Assembly: GCA_014058105.1 (NCBI GenBank)
Contig: JACGCM010001655.1
Location: 434,001-498,000, forward strand
Direction of reading: 5' to 3'
Length of the DNA: 64,000 nucleotides
Source: Kingdonia uniflora
Taxonomy: Eukaryota; Streptophyta; Magnoliopsida; Ranunculales; Circaeasteraceae
The translations under genes and the position numbers were made by a program. Positions 47,256-58,146 of this stretch are shown here, in pieces (position 1 is the first letter of the stretch; the number at the start of each line of letters is the position of its first letter). A model generated the notes under the pieces. That model had not been told where the DNA came from. It worked only from the letters and a program-made list of their open reading frames with translations, and did not search any database.

Positions 47256-47800
47256 GCCTTTTTGCTTGGATTATTAGTGGAAGATCACGCGTGGAAGAAG
47301 CACGATCCAGACCTTGCAGAGGAAGCTGCAGAAGATCCACCCACAATTAATTTGATGAGCGAGCTGAATGGATTAGAAGGAAGGGATGGAGACTTCTTGC
47401 AGATAGATCAGTAAGACCCGTAGGGTCAGGAATATGAATTACATTGATACCTCTTCCAATGACAGAATTGAAAAATCAATTTTCTTAGATTTTAAGGCCC
47501 CAAAAAATGTCACTGAGTACGAAGCTCTGACCTACGGACTCGACCTCGCTTTTGAGCTCGACGTCCCCAACTCTCAGTTCACACATATTCGCTACTCATT
47601 TTCCACCATTACTATGTGCAATACAAGATGAATGGCAAGATGATCGAATACGCAGCACTCGTTGCAGATAGGATGAGAAAGTTTACGCAAGAACCTCGCG
47701 ATTATCTTCCTCGAGGAGAAAATAGACACCCTAATTCTTTTACATATCTTGCCGGGGTCTTAGGCACAAAAGCTCAATATCTCTAGATCAAAGTAATTTC
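47256..47800 (+). pseudogene. RNase H tail and aRH (second copy), element A
   Basis: It starts at the V-E-D-H-A-W-K-K-H-D-P-D linker of RNase H, then D-P-*-G-Q-E-Y and an aRH with F-L-D-F-K-A-P-K-N-V-T-E-Y-E-A-L, M-I-E-Y-A-A-L-V-A-D-R-M and Y-L-A-G-V-L-G. The Y-T-D-S strand is frameshifted. This duplicates a domain already present at 5480-5624 plus 44806-45085 in the same element. Confidence 0.8.
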
Positions 47801-49123
47801 CACCCCAAGCATTGATCGTATTTTTGTATGCACACTCAACACTGGGTGCAATAAAAGGGGAGATGACGATTGGCGAAAGCTTTTCTTAGATTATCTCAGA
47901 ATCAACAATGAATGCAAAGGACTACATTTCTAGCAGATCCGAAGGAGTGCCGACAACAAATAGACAACTCAAAGTATTACACTATTCAAAATGGTACCTT
48001 ATACTGCCGTTCAGTCATGGGGCCTTACCTCAAGTGCCTCTCCAAACAAAGAGCAGATGAGATTCTCTGCGATCTACATGAAGGGACTTGTAGCTCCCAT
48101 GCCGCATGTCAATCACTGGCAAACAAAGCTATTATGCAAGGTACATTTTGGCCCATCATGCGCAAGCAAGTAGAAGAGTACTCACGCAAATGTGGCGGAT
48201 GTCAACGACATAGATAGATGATCCGCGCCACTACACTCAAACTCTATGGAAGTATGGTGTTTTGGCCATTCAAAAGATGGGAACTCGATCTTGTCAGCGA
48301 ATTCCCAAATTCTCAAGGTAACCGCTGCCACCTACTCATAACTGCCGATTATTTTACAAAATGAGTAGACGCAGTTCCACTCTGTCGAACCTGAGAAGAA
48401 GAAATCATCTCTTTTATCAGGGAGGACATTATCACTCGGATTGGGTGCCTCTACCTAATTAGTATCAATAACGGGCCCCAGTTTGTTGGAGAAAAATTCA
48501 TTGCTTTCCTAAATCAACATAAAATAATCTACTCGCCATCCAATCCCTACTACTCTCAAGGCAATGGCCAAGCCGCAATTACCAACAAAACCATCGTGGA
48601 TAGACTAAATAAAAGGCTACACACACATAAATAAGGGAATTAGGTTCCCAAACTTCCTTATGTCTTATGGGTATATCGTGCCACTCCACGTAAGTTGATG
48701 GGCTACACTCCATTCCTCCATACCTATTGCACTGAAGCTGCCATTCCCTCCTAATGCCATCATTTAATTAAAGATCACGAGCTAACTGACAAAGAAAATA
48801 AGTTTGAATTGGCTTACAACCTCAATTGGATCGATGAAACCAGAGAATGCGCCATCGCTAGCCTCGAATCATATCACCATATGCTGGACAGCTCGTACAA
48901 CAAATGAGTCAGAAGCCGTACCTTCCAAATCGATGATCTCGTCCTCAGGGAAATAGCTCAACACCGCAAAGAGATTCATGTTGGGAAACTAACAGAAAAT
49001 TGGGAGGGTCCAGTCCTTATCATAAGTCTCTCTGGCCTGGGATCACATTACCTCATGACAGAAGAAGTAGCTTACATTTCAAATCCTTGGAGCACTAGGT
49101 GACTGAAATGGTACTATCGTTAA
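47801..49123 (+). pseudogene. Integrase (second copy), element A
   Basis: The 101-residue open frame at 47912-48217 carries a complete zinc finger (L-H-E-G-T-C-S-S-H, C-G-G-C-Q-R-H). The core follows with W-E-L-D-L-V-S-E-F near 48280, then I-N-N-G-P-Q-F (second Asp changed to Asn) near 48470. The C-terminal region keeps V-R-S-R-T-F-Q-I-D-D-L-V-L-R, E-N-W-E-G-P (GPY/F) and K-W-Y-Y-R followed by TAA at 49121-49123. Confidence 0.85.
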
Positions 49124-49269
49124 CTCCCTTACTACTCTATTTCAAATTCCCATTTTTCCAATTCCAAAAGTAAGATTTTTATCTCCATTCAATGTATATC
49201 CTTTACTATTCAATGAAACTTACAAGTTTTTTTGCCATACATCTCTCTACTTCGCAGAAAATACATAGA

Positions 49270-49620
49270 TTAAAGCATAGATACTATTAGCTTTCAATTG
49301 ACCTCTATACCAGTTAAATCAAAGATAATACTTGGTTTGGACGACTTTACTAAATCTCTACAATTAAAAGTAAGGTAACACTGGTTTTACATCAAAGACT
49401 CTACCAGACATAAGATAAAGCAAAGGTAAAACTAGTTTTCATCTACCTCAAAATGGCTACGACATCATACCAGTTAAATCAAGGATAACACTTAGTGTGG
49501 CCAACTTTACAAAATCTCTGTGATTAAAACTAGGGTAACACTTATTTTATATCAAAGAGTCTAATAGACATAAGATAAACAAAGGCAATACATGCTTTCA
49601 TCTCTCAACTTGTCTGTAAC
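49270..49620 (+). repeat. 160-bp tandem repeat, second block, element A
   Basis: Marker blocks at 49397 and 49557, 160 bp apart, with partial units on both sides. Confidence 0.9.
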
Positions 49621-49624
49621 AACT

Positions 49625-52600
49625 ACTTTTTATTTTAGGTTCATATACAACCTCTACAATAGATTATTTTATGTTGTTGGGATATTACGTACACTTTCCC
49701 CTGTAACAGGAGGTCAATCAGCAAAATATTCTTGAACTCCCCCTACAATAAGAGATCGATCAGCCATAAATTCTCGAGCTCAGGCAGTCACAACAATCCC
49801 GCCATGCTCTATCAATTCAGCAGGTCAAGGGCCTAAATTAATTTCTATGGACTACATGCAATTTCCTCGATCTATATAGGCTCTGCAAATACATTTCCGG
49901 TTTGAAAAACTGTTGAACAAGATATCTCATTCTGACTCAAGCCTTTTTACCTTATCCATAAAATAGCAATGACCGCCCTCAACAATTCTGAGTGCCGTGC
50001 CTCAGTTATAACCGAACTAGAGAAATTTTCTCTAGCCTTCTGAAGGTGTTCTTTTGACCTTGCATACCATTCTTCAAGCCATATTACTTCTCTATCTACT
50101 CGATTTGTAAATGCAATGTTCTCTTCCAATTTTTTTTGGCTTTTTCTAATTTTGCTCGATTAATCGTTTCCAAATCGGCCATCTGAGCACAAAGTACCTC
50201 AATCGCCCTTTTCAGTTCTTCCATATCCGGAATCTTCTGTAACATTTTTTCTTTCTCATGTATTCAAATATCCTTCCCTTTGATAGCCTGCTCTAGCCCT
50301 TCTTCCCTGGGAAGAGCAGTATCCAGTTTCCTTTCGTTCTCCCTCAGCCGCTCAACTCCAATTCGTACGTGACCATAAATTTGAGCGACATCCCCCTCTA
50401 GAATTCTTATTCGAGTTGACAGTTTAACTACATCCCCTTGAACAAGAGAAACCTTGGCATCATTTTTGTTCTTCCTCGAACGCTCTCCAGTGTCGGTGTT
50501 TCAGGCATGCGAATTGGCGTACGCCAGATCGGTCTTCAATGTGCCACTATTTTGTTCAACTTATCACACTTATGCCGCACCGTTCAAAATTCCATTTCTT
50601 TGACAGGTAAAGCAATATATAATTGTTCAACTGTAACTTCAAGTAGAGATAGATCATCTTGAGCTATCTTCAGCTCGTTATATTTATCGACCAATCTTTT
50701 CTTCAATCGCTCCAGCTTGATCCTGCTGTTCGCTAGATCACTTCAAATTTTCTCCAAATTGATCGTTTTCTTGATCAAATCATTCTTTAAACAGCCCACC
50801 GTATGATTTAATCCTTCCTCTTATTTTTTTAGCACATGTATACATTAACGGACCATGTCAGCATCCCTACTCTTTACCATCAATGCGTTATTCTGGCTTT
50901 TGAGTTTTACTGCATGTTCTTATAACTCTGCGAGCTCTCTTTGCCCTTTCTCAATATTGGCATCCTTCTCCTTGATCTACCGAGCTAGGTCGACAGCAGT
51001 CTGTGTTGCCTCAATAAATTTAAAGTGCACCTTTACATGTTGATCTTCTCTTCCTTCATTCGCCTCTCTCATCCTATCAAACTCCTCTACAAATTCTTGG
51101 TTACATTGGCATGCATCATCTTCGCGCAAGTGAGCTGACTTCAATTCAACCTGCACATTATAGAAACATTATTTCAAGCTCAATTCAGGATACTCAGTCA
51201 CTACATTGGACTCATTTCTAATATGATATATATTTTTTGGCATCTACGGTGTGAAACTACTTCTAAACTTAAGGTTTAAAGTACAATCTTAGATGAATGC
51301 TCTGTAACCTATAATTACTAGACTAGGGTGCACATTCTCTATATTTAAAATTTATCAATACATTGATATTTCATGTATGCCATTTCAGTATCATTTCCCC
51401 TAAGCCGATAACGGGTTTTTGGTCCATTTCTACACTCAATTTATTACTTTGTAGTTCTATACTAATAAGGCAAACAAATCAAATATTTCCTGCTTTGTTC
51501 TAACCTGCAGCTCCTCTGGTAAAGATAATAGGGACACTGAGGCGTCTCTCTCCTTAGCAAGCTCAGCCTGTAAATCTTTTATTTTGAGGCGTATATCCTT
51601 AAGTTCCTACAGCAAGGTATACAAAAGCAACTTAGCCTACAAAATTCAATCCGACAAATAAAATAACCAATCAGTTTAGAAATTTTCCCAAATATTCATT
51701 CAATCACAAAAACTGTCACACTACTCTACCTTTATATTTTGCCCTTCTGGAGGCTCGTTGTCATCCTCTTGGTTTTCTCTCACCATCTTTGGAGATATAC
51801 CATCCAGCCTGTCCACAACGCCAGCAACAACATCCTCAATCTCTTCATCTTCTTCTTCATCCACATAGGTGTTGGCCCTAAAGGCATTCACCTCATCTTC
51901 AGAATATCCTTTTGACATAAGGTGGCGCCCGAGTCTGTCACGCTCAGCTACCAGCTCCTCCAACTTCACTCTCACTTCTGCATGTATATTATTGACCTCT
52001 ACCACTTGCAAAGCCTTCAGGGCCTCCATCCATTTTCCCTCCTTGAATAAATTAATTTTCAATCGGTTACGTTCCTTTCGAGCTCGACGTTCTTCCGCTT
52101 CACCTCAGCTCTCTCCTCCTCGACCCTGAGGCATATTCCCTTCATCACACGAGCAGCCTACAAAAACAAACAAATTAACCTTATTGATTAGTTCCAATTA
52201 CAATACAAAATTTATTACAATACATATTCAAACAGGTCGATCTTCCAAGACCTTCACCCCTGACATTTCAGATGGTTCAACAAATTTCCTTTTAGCCTTT
52301 TCTACGGCCTCACCACATCTTGTTGTTCCAGAGGTTGAAGAACGCTTCAACATTTGCTTCTTGGGAAACATTCGAGTTAATTTGCTCGACGTAGTAGACT
52401 CAGGTAACCCTGTATAATCCTGTTCAGGGGCCCTGGGCAAGTTCACTCACTTTTCCCCATCAGTTCCCTTCTTCTTACTACCGTCAGCGCTCCTGATTTT
52501 CCTTGTCGACTGATATTTTTGAACTTTTTTGGCTCGGCTGTTAATTTGCTTCTTCCTGCAAATATCGAGTTATTCCAATACAGCCTCGAGCTCTGTCTCT

Positions 52601-55600
52601 TCCTGAGCAACTGTATCCAACAACGACTCTTTCCTTGCTACCTGAGATTTAGAAGCTTTCATGCACAAAACATTATCATCAGCAGAACATCATACAATTT
52701 TAACTATCAATCTCATACATTATACATTGTTATACTTACTTTATTTTACAGTTTAAAATAGAAGTTCCATGGGTTCTTCATCATCTCTCTGAAGGTAATC
52801 ACCCTTCACCCATATCACATTATCATTCCATGGTCGACCTGCTGAGTTCTTATCGAAGAAGCGAGGCCCAGTCGAGCTCGCAAAGAAATATGGCTCTCCA
52901 CCTGCAAAATAGCCTTTTACCCTAAAAACTGTAAAACATCCTCAGAAGATATCCTCCTCCATCTCTCATCTCCTTCCCACCGTGTATTCAGAGATTCACA
53001 AATACTTATCACCTCCCACTTGTTCCCGTTCATTTGAATGGAACACGCTCCGATGAGGTTCATAACCCCATATATTAGGTTGCTAAGGGGAAGACTCAGC
53101 CCGTACTCCAACTGATACAGGTAAAATAAAGAACCCTTTGAGAGTTCACTTTGAGCATTCCCGTCGAAATACTCCAGAGAGATCGATTTGTCTATACCCC
53201 TATCCTTTTTTACCTTATCCAAATCATCCAGCAAAAAGAAATATTCCTTTCCCGTTGCTGCAGTGTAACCCCTAAATTTCCTACCAACGTGTTCTATATA
53301 CTTTTGCCATTTTTCTCCTACAGAAGCCTTGGCTTCACAAAACTTTTTGAATACATCAAAACGAGGAGGATTGGATACCAATCTTCCAGGGAAATCTAGA
53401 AATTGATCAACACCTACTTCATCCTCACCTATTTCAATCTCAAACTTAACCGACCGACCAGAGGTTGATGCCTCATTAATAGGGGAGGTTACCATATCAA
53501 CTACAGAAAGGAATTTTATCTTGCACAAACTCTTCTCACGATCAACCTACATACCGGTCCATGTATCTATCATTATCTTTTGCATATACATTATTCGCAT
53601 ACAAATATCTTTTATATATCATATATTACGCAGGATTTCATATATTACTATAAAAAATAATTTGTAGCTTTACCTAAAATTAAAACATGATTATCAAAAC
53701 ACATACATACATCACAAATCTTCTACTAACCTTCTATGTTAAAATGTGAATACGAGGCAGCGCCAAATCCTTCCTTCACAACGCTGCTGTATAACCACCA
53801 TCGTGACTCAATCTCAGCAACTCTCTCACGCTTTGGCTGTTGATTACATTCGATTAAATCTCGGCGAGTTTCTCTACTATTTTTTACTTTCTTCTTCCAT
53901 CCTCTCTCACTGCTATTCATGTTTTCAGAAGTTGAGAGTATTTGATTGACGAAGAAGAAATTGTATTTATATTTTCTCTCTCTAACTACTACAATTTATT
54001 GAGCCTCGCATGAGCCATCCTCAGTTATGGAACCAAGGTATCCCTTCCACTATCCATGTCTGACATTTTGTACCATTTCGGTAAAACAGTTTTCCCATCA
54101 TTACCCTTTGCCTTATATTTGAATCTATTTTTATCTCCCTATTCAAAATCTCCCTTTTACCTCCCCACACTCATGACGGGATTGGGTTTTCACAGCTGTT
54201 ACACAAGTTACAAAATCCGAGGCTCCCTACCTTTTTTATGCTTGGTTCTTCTACTTATAGTAGCAATGACATCATTTCCGAAGCTCTCATAACAAATTTT
54301 CAAATTTTTTCAAAATTTTTTTCAACAACAGTTAGAAACAACAACATTCAGAAAAATAGAGGATCGATTCAACTCTTCTTCATATTCCACTTTCTAATAA
54401 ATTATTTAAACTCATATAATTACATATATTCTGCCACCCCTATTTACATTCGCTTCATTCACCTCACATATAATTACATCTAAAGCAACCTTGATGACAT
54501 GGGGAACCATATCCGATCAAATATCCTTCAGAAATCCTCATATCTTCTAATTTGATCTCCTTTACATTAAGCTCTCTCATATAAACTTTTTAGGATACAT
54601 GATCCAGCATAATTTTTAAGAATACCTCTTCATAAAAATAACGTTCATACTCGCGTTCCCTCACAATCCCACCTAGACCTTCAAGTTCAACCTCCCTCAC
54701 TGGTAGCTCAGCGTCATTGTCCAACAATCAGAAAATTCATTCCCATATTTTGGCTATCTTTATCGCCAACTGCCCTTTAGCGGCATAAGGAATTCTCTCA
54801 GATCGAGTTCACACCATTCTTATTTCCTTCCCTCTACATAGAGTTCATTCCACCCTTATTTATACATTTTTACTACCAATCCCCCACAAGTAATGATATT
54901 ATCCTATTAACTCGTAATAGAAACCCTAATATACAGAGAAAAGTTATTTGAACTTATCTCTCCCTATCGACCACAGTCATTTCCTCCTATTCTAAATCAA
55001 GCTTAATCTTTCCAAGTCTAAAATTCTAGAACGACCTCTCCGTGATCAATTCTTTATTATAAAACTCTGAAAATTCTCTCCATCACACATTTTCAGTACA
55101 CAGGTTGAATCATATTTGACACTTAGACACATATTTTTACTTTGCAAGCACATTTTTGTAGTTTGAATATCACAAAAAATGTACTTTCTGATCGCATACA
55201 TTTCATTTCATACAATATTTGAAAGTCTTCGGATCATACAACTCGATTTCAAGAGTTATTCTATTTTATATCAACACAGAGTTTGGATAACAAATTTTAT
55301 TCATCTCGAAACAAATTACAAGTACTTTTACAAATAACAAGTTTTTCAAGTACTCAACATCAGGTACTTTACAGATAACAAGTTTTTTAAGTGCCTTTAC
55401 AGCTAACAAATCTTTCAGGCACTCCAAAATGCCAAATCTTTCAGTTTGTTCTACTTCAGTGATCTTTCAGCCTGATTCAAAGCAGACATTAGAAGCAACG
55501 AGTATCCTCCCTCCTATGAGTTTTGTCAAAGTCCACACGAACTTCAAATGGAAACTATGAAAGTAGGTAACTTAGTGCTTGAGCCAACTCTTCAAACTAA

Positions 55601-56095
55601 AGGTCTTCTCATTGCAAAGTAGTGATGGAATTGTAGAAGCAGGCTTCCTTTCTCTGCCTTCCTCATCTACACCATCGTCGCCTCTCCTATAACCACTATC
55701 CTCGCAGAGTTGGTAAAGATAAAAAGATCCAGACCTTAGAATCTATTCGAGTGCAAGACATCAGCGTAACTGCCCTGCAGTCACTCCTATCCTTGCATCT
55801 GTCTTCCCAACTTTGGCTTCCGCAAGAATGCGAGGACAAACCCAATGTTGCATACTTGTTAAGACAATGTGGTAAAACCTCCATCTGCTCTAAAACTCCT
55901 CCTCAGCTTTAACCGCTTTATTTTCCAACATTCCTTAATACGTTGGAGGACCATGAACAAGAGTTGGATTTTCCATGGAATGATCCCTGAAATACTTTAA
56001 TTTTAACCTCTGCATTTCAGTAGCAATTCTCTCATCAAGTACCATTCTACGGGTCTTCACCATCTTCAATAATTTCAGAGAATATTGCAATAGAA
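49625..56095 (-). pseudogene. Antisense gene of element A (fullest copy)
   Basis: Minus-strand blocks: exon 1 (56065-55780, R-R-M-V-L-D-E-R-I-A-T-E-M, L-K-Y-F-R-D-H-S-M); degraded exon 2 (about 54900-54500); exon 3 (54175-53950, M-S-V-G-R); exon 4 core (53528-52740, with a 203-residue open stretch: I-N-E-A-S-T-S-G-R, F-P-G-R-L-V-S-N-P-P, F-R-G-Y-T-A-A-T-G-K-E-Y-F-F-L, L-E-Y-G-L-S-L-P-L, W-E-V-I-S-I-C-E-S-L); exon 5 (52630-52228); exon 6 (52129-51721, ends in an acidic stretch); coiled coil (51100-49930); C-terminal block to 49640. All eight parts are recognisable, with stops in several. The core resembles plant putative gypsy-type transposon proteins. Function unknown. Confidence 0.78.
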
Positions 56096-56128
56096 CAAAT
56101 GTACTTTGCCATAAACCTCAGTGCAAGT

Positions 56129-56143
56129 ACTATTTATATAACC
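56129..56143 (-). promoter_or_regulatory. TATA box of antisense gene, element A
   Basis: GGGTTATATAAATAGTAC on the minus strand, about 65-90 bp upstream of the exon 1 ATG, as in B and C. Confidence 0.7.
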
Positions 56144-56390
56144 CAACATTTATTGTGTAAGAACGTTTTTGGAAGCGTTATCATTAAATACAAATGAAAC
56201 TTTTCAAACCCTAACTGTCGCGTACATCAATAGTCCCATCAAGCATTCAATGGACGCACATCCCCCCATAGTACGCGCAGTTTTCAAGCAGTAAAATACC
56301 ATTATTACTTCTTTTATTATTCAGATTTCTAACCCAAATACCCCTCTACCCAATAATTCTTTCTCAACAAAAGCCACTCGTGACTTCAGT

Positions 56391-56404
56391 TGCGAGGGGG
56401 CAAT
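56391..56404 (+). other. Polypurine tract, element A
   Basis: TGCGAGGGGGCAAT precedes the 3' LTR and differs from B by one G-to-A change. Confidence 0.85.
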
Positions 56405-57010
56405 TATCACCCCTCAATCTTAACAAAATCGATCAGCCTCCAGTTTGAACTACCTCCATGTTTGATCCACGCATTCTCCATCTGGCTTCTATTGTCAACA
56501 TTGACACCTACTCCTTGAGCTGATAAAAAATGTGGGTCGAGCTCAAATTAAAAAACCTGAACAAGTTAAAACCACCTATCCCTCACGAACTTAATAGTTA
56601 CTCAGTCAATCGCCACTAACTACATTGCTTGGAGAATGTGCTTTAGCATGATGAAGAACTGCGAAGAAGGCCTATATAAAGAAAAAATTCTAGAAGAGAC
56701 AAGGACGAAAAAAATATACGAGAAATTACCAAGAAAACTATATTTTCTAGATTCTCAAAATTTCTAACTTATTCACAAGATCAGGCATTTTAAAGTCAAG
56801 AGATTACTTGTAATAATATATCAGCCTCAAGCAATAAACGTTAGTACTACAAAAAATTTCAACCCGAGGTCATCATTTTTTTACCTATTTATAGGTTTTC
56901 TATACTAAACACCGGTATTATTTCTTGCTTTCTATTAGATTTTGACACAGGTACATTATTGTAAGAGAAAATTCTAAGCCACTTCGAGCTTATGGAATTA
57001 GGCTATTATA
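56405..57010 (+). repeat. 3' LTR of element A
   Basis: It begins TATCACCCCTC (the first bases are decayed, with a short deletion against TGTAGGGGCC) and ends GGCTATTATA. It pairs with 2837-3449. TATATAAAG at about 56672 and CAATAAACG near 56833. Confidence 0.88.
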
Positions 57011-57310
57011 GCCGGTATCTGATCATGTTCCCTGGGTGGTTGAATTGTTGATCGCATTACAGTGCTTACAAGGTAGTCTGTATCATTATCATATACTTTT
57101 CATGTCATTTGAACTGTATTTGTCAAGCTGGGCGCTCATCTTTAAGTTCTTGTTATCGAAGCTCTCGGTCATGAAAAAACTGACGTTCGAGCTCATTATG
57201 CTTCTCTGTTTTGTCGTTGAGGTTCGCCCTTAATTTTGCGAGTTGATCAGTTTCGATGGAGATTTCATACTGAACTTCTATCGCTGGTCATTTAGAACTC
57301 CTATGGCATT
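57011..57310 (-). pseudogene. Gag N-terminal fragment, element Z
   Basis: Minus-strand sequence from about 57310 leftwards matches the gag start of C and D: R-A-N-L-N-D-K-T-E-K-H-N-E-L-E-R, then the D-M-K-x-x-M-x-x-M-Q block. It stops at element A. The rest of gag and most of protease are absent on the other side of A. Confidence 0.72.
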
Positions 57311-57350
57311 GAGTAACTATCTGCCATTGGATTTTATGGAAATGTCTTCT

Positions 57351-57368
57351 TTCCCATAGACTGTGCCA
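57351..57368 (-). other. Primer binding site, element Z
   Basis: On the minus strand TGGCACAGTCTATGGGAA lies two bases inside the 5' LTR. It fixes the orientation of Z. Confidence 0.78.
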
Positions 57369-57370
57369 AA

Positions 57371-57891
57371 TCTAAGGGCATAATTTTGTAAAAGCACGAA
57401 TAAGCTCTTATACCGAATATACTTACGACACAATTAGTATATCCAATAATCTAAGATGACATATGTGGTTAACGTGGAAACCTTTGAATATGTAAAAACC
57501 ATAACGTCAACTTGAGGATTTAGTAACTATAATTTTATTGTTTGAGACAAATAATTTAATTTACAAGTTATGATCTCTTGAGCTAGATAAACTTTTGTTA
57601 GTCTCCTTCTTCTGTGTTCTATTGCTTTTATAAACCTTACTCTCAGTTCATTTATATGTATCAATACGTTCTCCTAAATTGGGGGAATAATGGTAGTTAT
57701 TACTGTAACTGCTAGTTCATGGGAGGCTGGTACCCTGGAAATGTTCTATTTTAATTAGAGTGTTTCAGCAATATTTTTATGCAGTTTGTAGTCTAGGTGT
57801 CATTATTGATAGTGTATGTCACGTGCATGTTGCGTAAATCTTGCATGGTATTAGGTCGATGATATTCCAGCTCAAGGAATAAGTCCCTACA
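57371..57891 (-). repeat. 5' LTR of element Z
   Basis: The minus strand starts TGTAGGGACTT at 57891 and ends near 57371. Its R/U5 half aligns with the other LTRs (ACGTTAACCACAT, AGCTCTTATACC on plus). At about 521 bp it is shorter than the 606-628 bp of the rest, so it has lost sequence, and its last bases are changed. It is the most diverged LTR of the set, fitting its place as the oldest insertion. Confidence 0.78.
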
Positions 57892-58146
57892 AATATCTCA
57901 GGAAACATCTATGTCAGACATTGGCATTCTAGCGGGTATTATTTCAAACTGAAAATCACGTAGAACCTTTAGTTGATCGGATCTGATAGACCATAATAAG
58001 GGTCTATGGTTGAATTCAGTGTTAACAAAGGTGATATGGAAACCTCCAAAATATAGAAGCTTTGCAAATTGTATTATGGGAGTGATATGGCCTTGCAACG
58101 GGAATGGAAAAATGGCGTGGGACTTATTGACACCAGTTGATCCCAT
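57892..58146 (-). pseudogene. UGT85-type UDP-glycosyltransferase, first-exon fragment
   Basis: ATG at 58146. The frame opens with M-G-S-T-G-V-N-K-S-H-A-I, continues P-L-Q-G-H-I-T-P-I-I-Q-F-A-K-L-L and G-F-H-I-T-F-V-N-T-E-F-N-H-R, and ends at a TGA after S-D-I-D-V-S, where functional relatives have a coding triplet. These are hallmark N-terminal acceptor-side motifs of UGT85 family-1 glycosyltransferases, which transfer sugar from UDP-glucose to small molecules in the cytosol. Element Z starts a few bases later, so only about 85 of some 480 codons remain here. The rest would lie beyond the left edge of Z. No coding context is visible upstream. Confidence 0.85.

Larger units (their letters stand above)
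2837..57010 (+). mobile_element. Element A, Tat-lineage LTR retrotransposon split by B
   Basis: LTRs at 2837-3449 and 56405-57010 are the same subgroup. Both end in TATA where B, C and D end in TACA, which supports the pairing. Body: gag, fused RT-RH, first part of aRH (3527-5624), then B, then the rest of aRH, integrase, repeats, a fragment of the antisense gene, a second RH-tail/aRH/INT/repeat module and the full antisense gene. Flanking 5-mers are GATGG and GCCGG (3 of 5 match), so the target duplication is weak. The element lies in minus-strand element Z. Confidence 0.85.
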
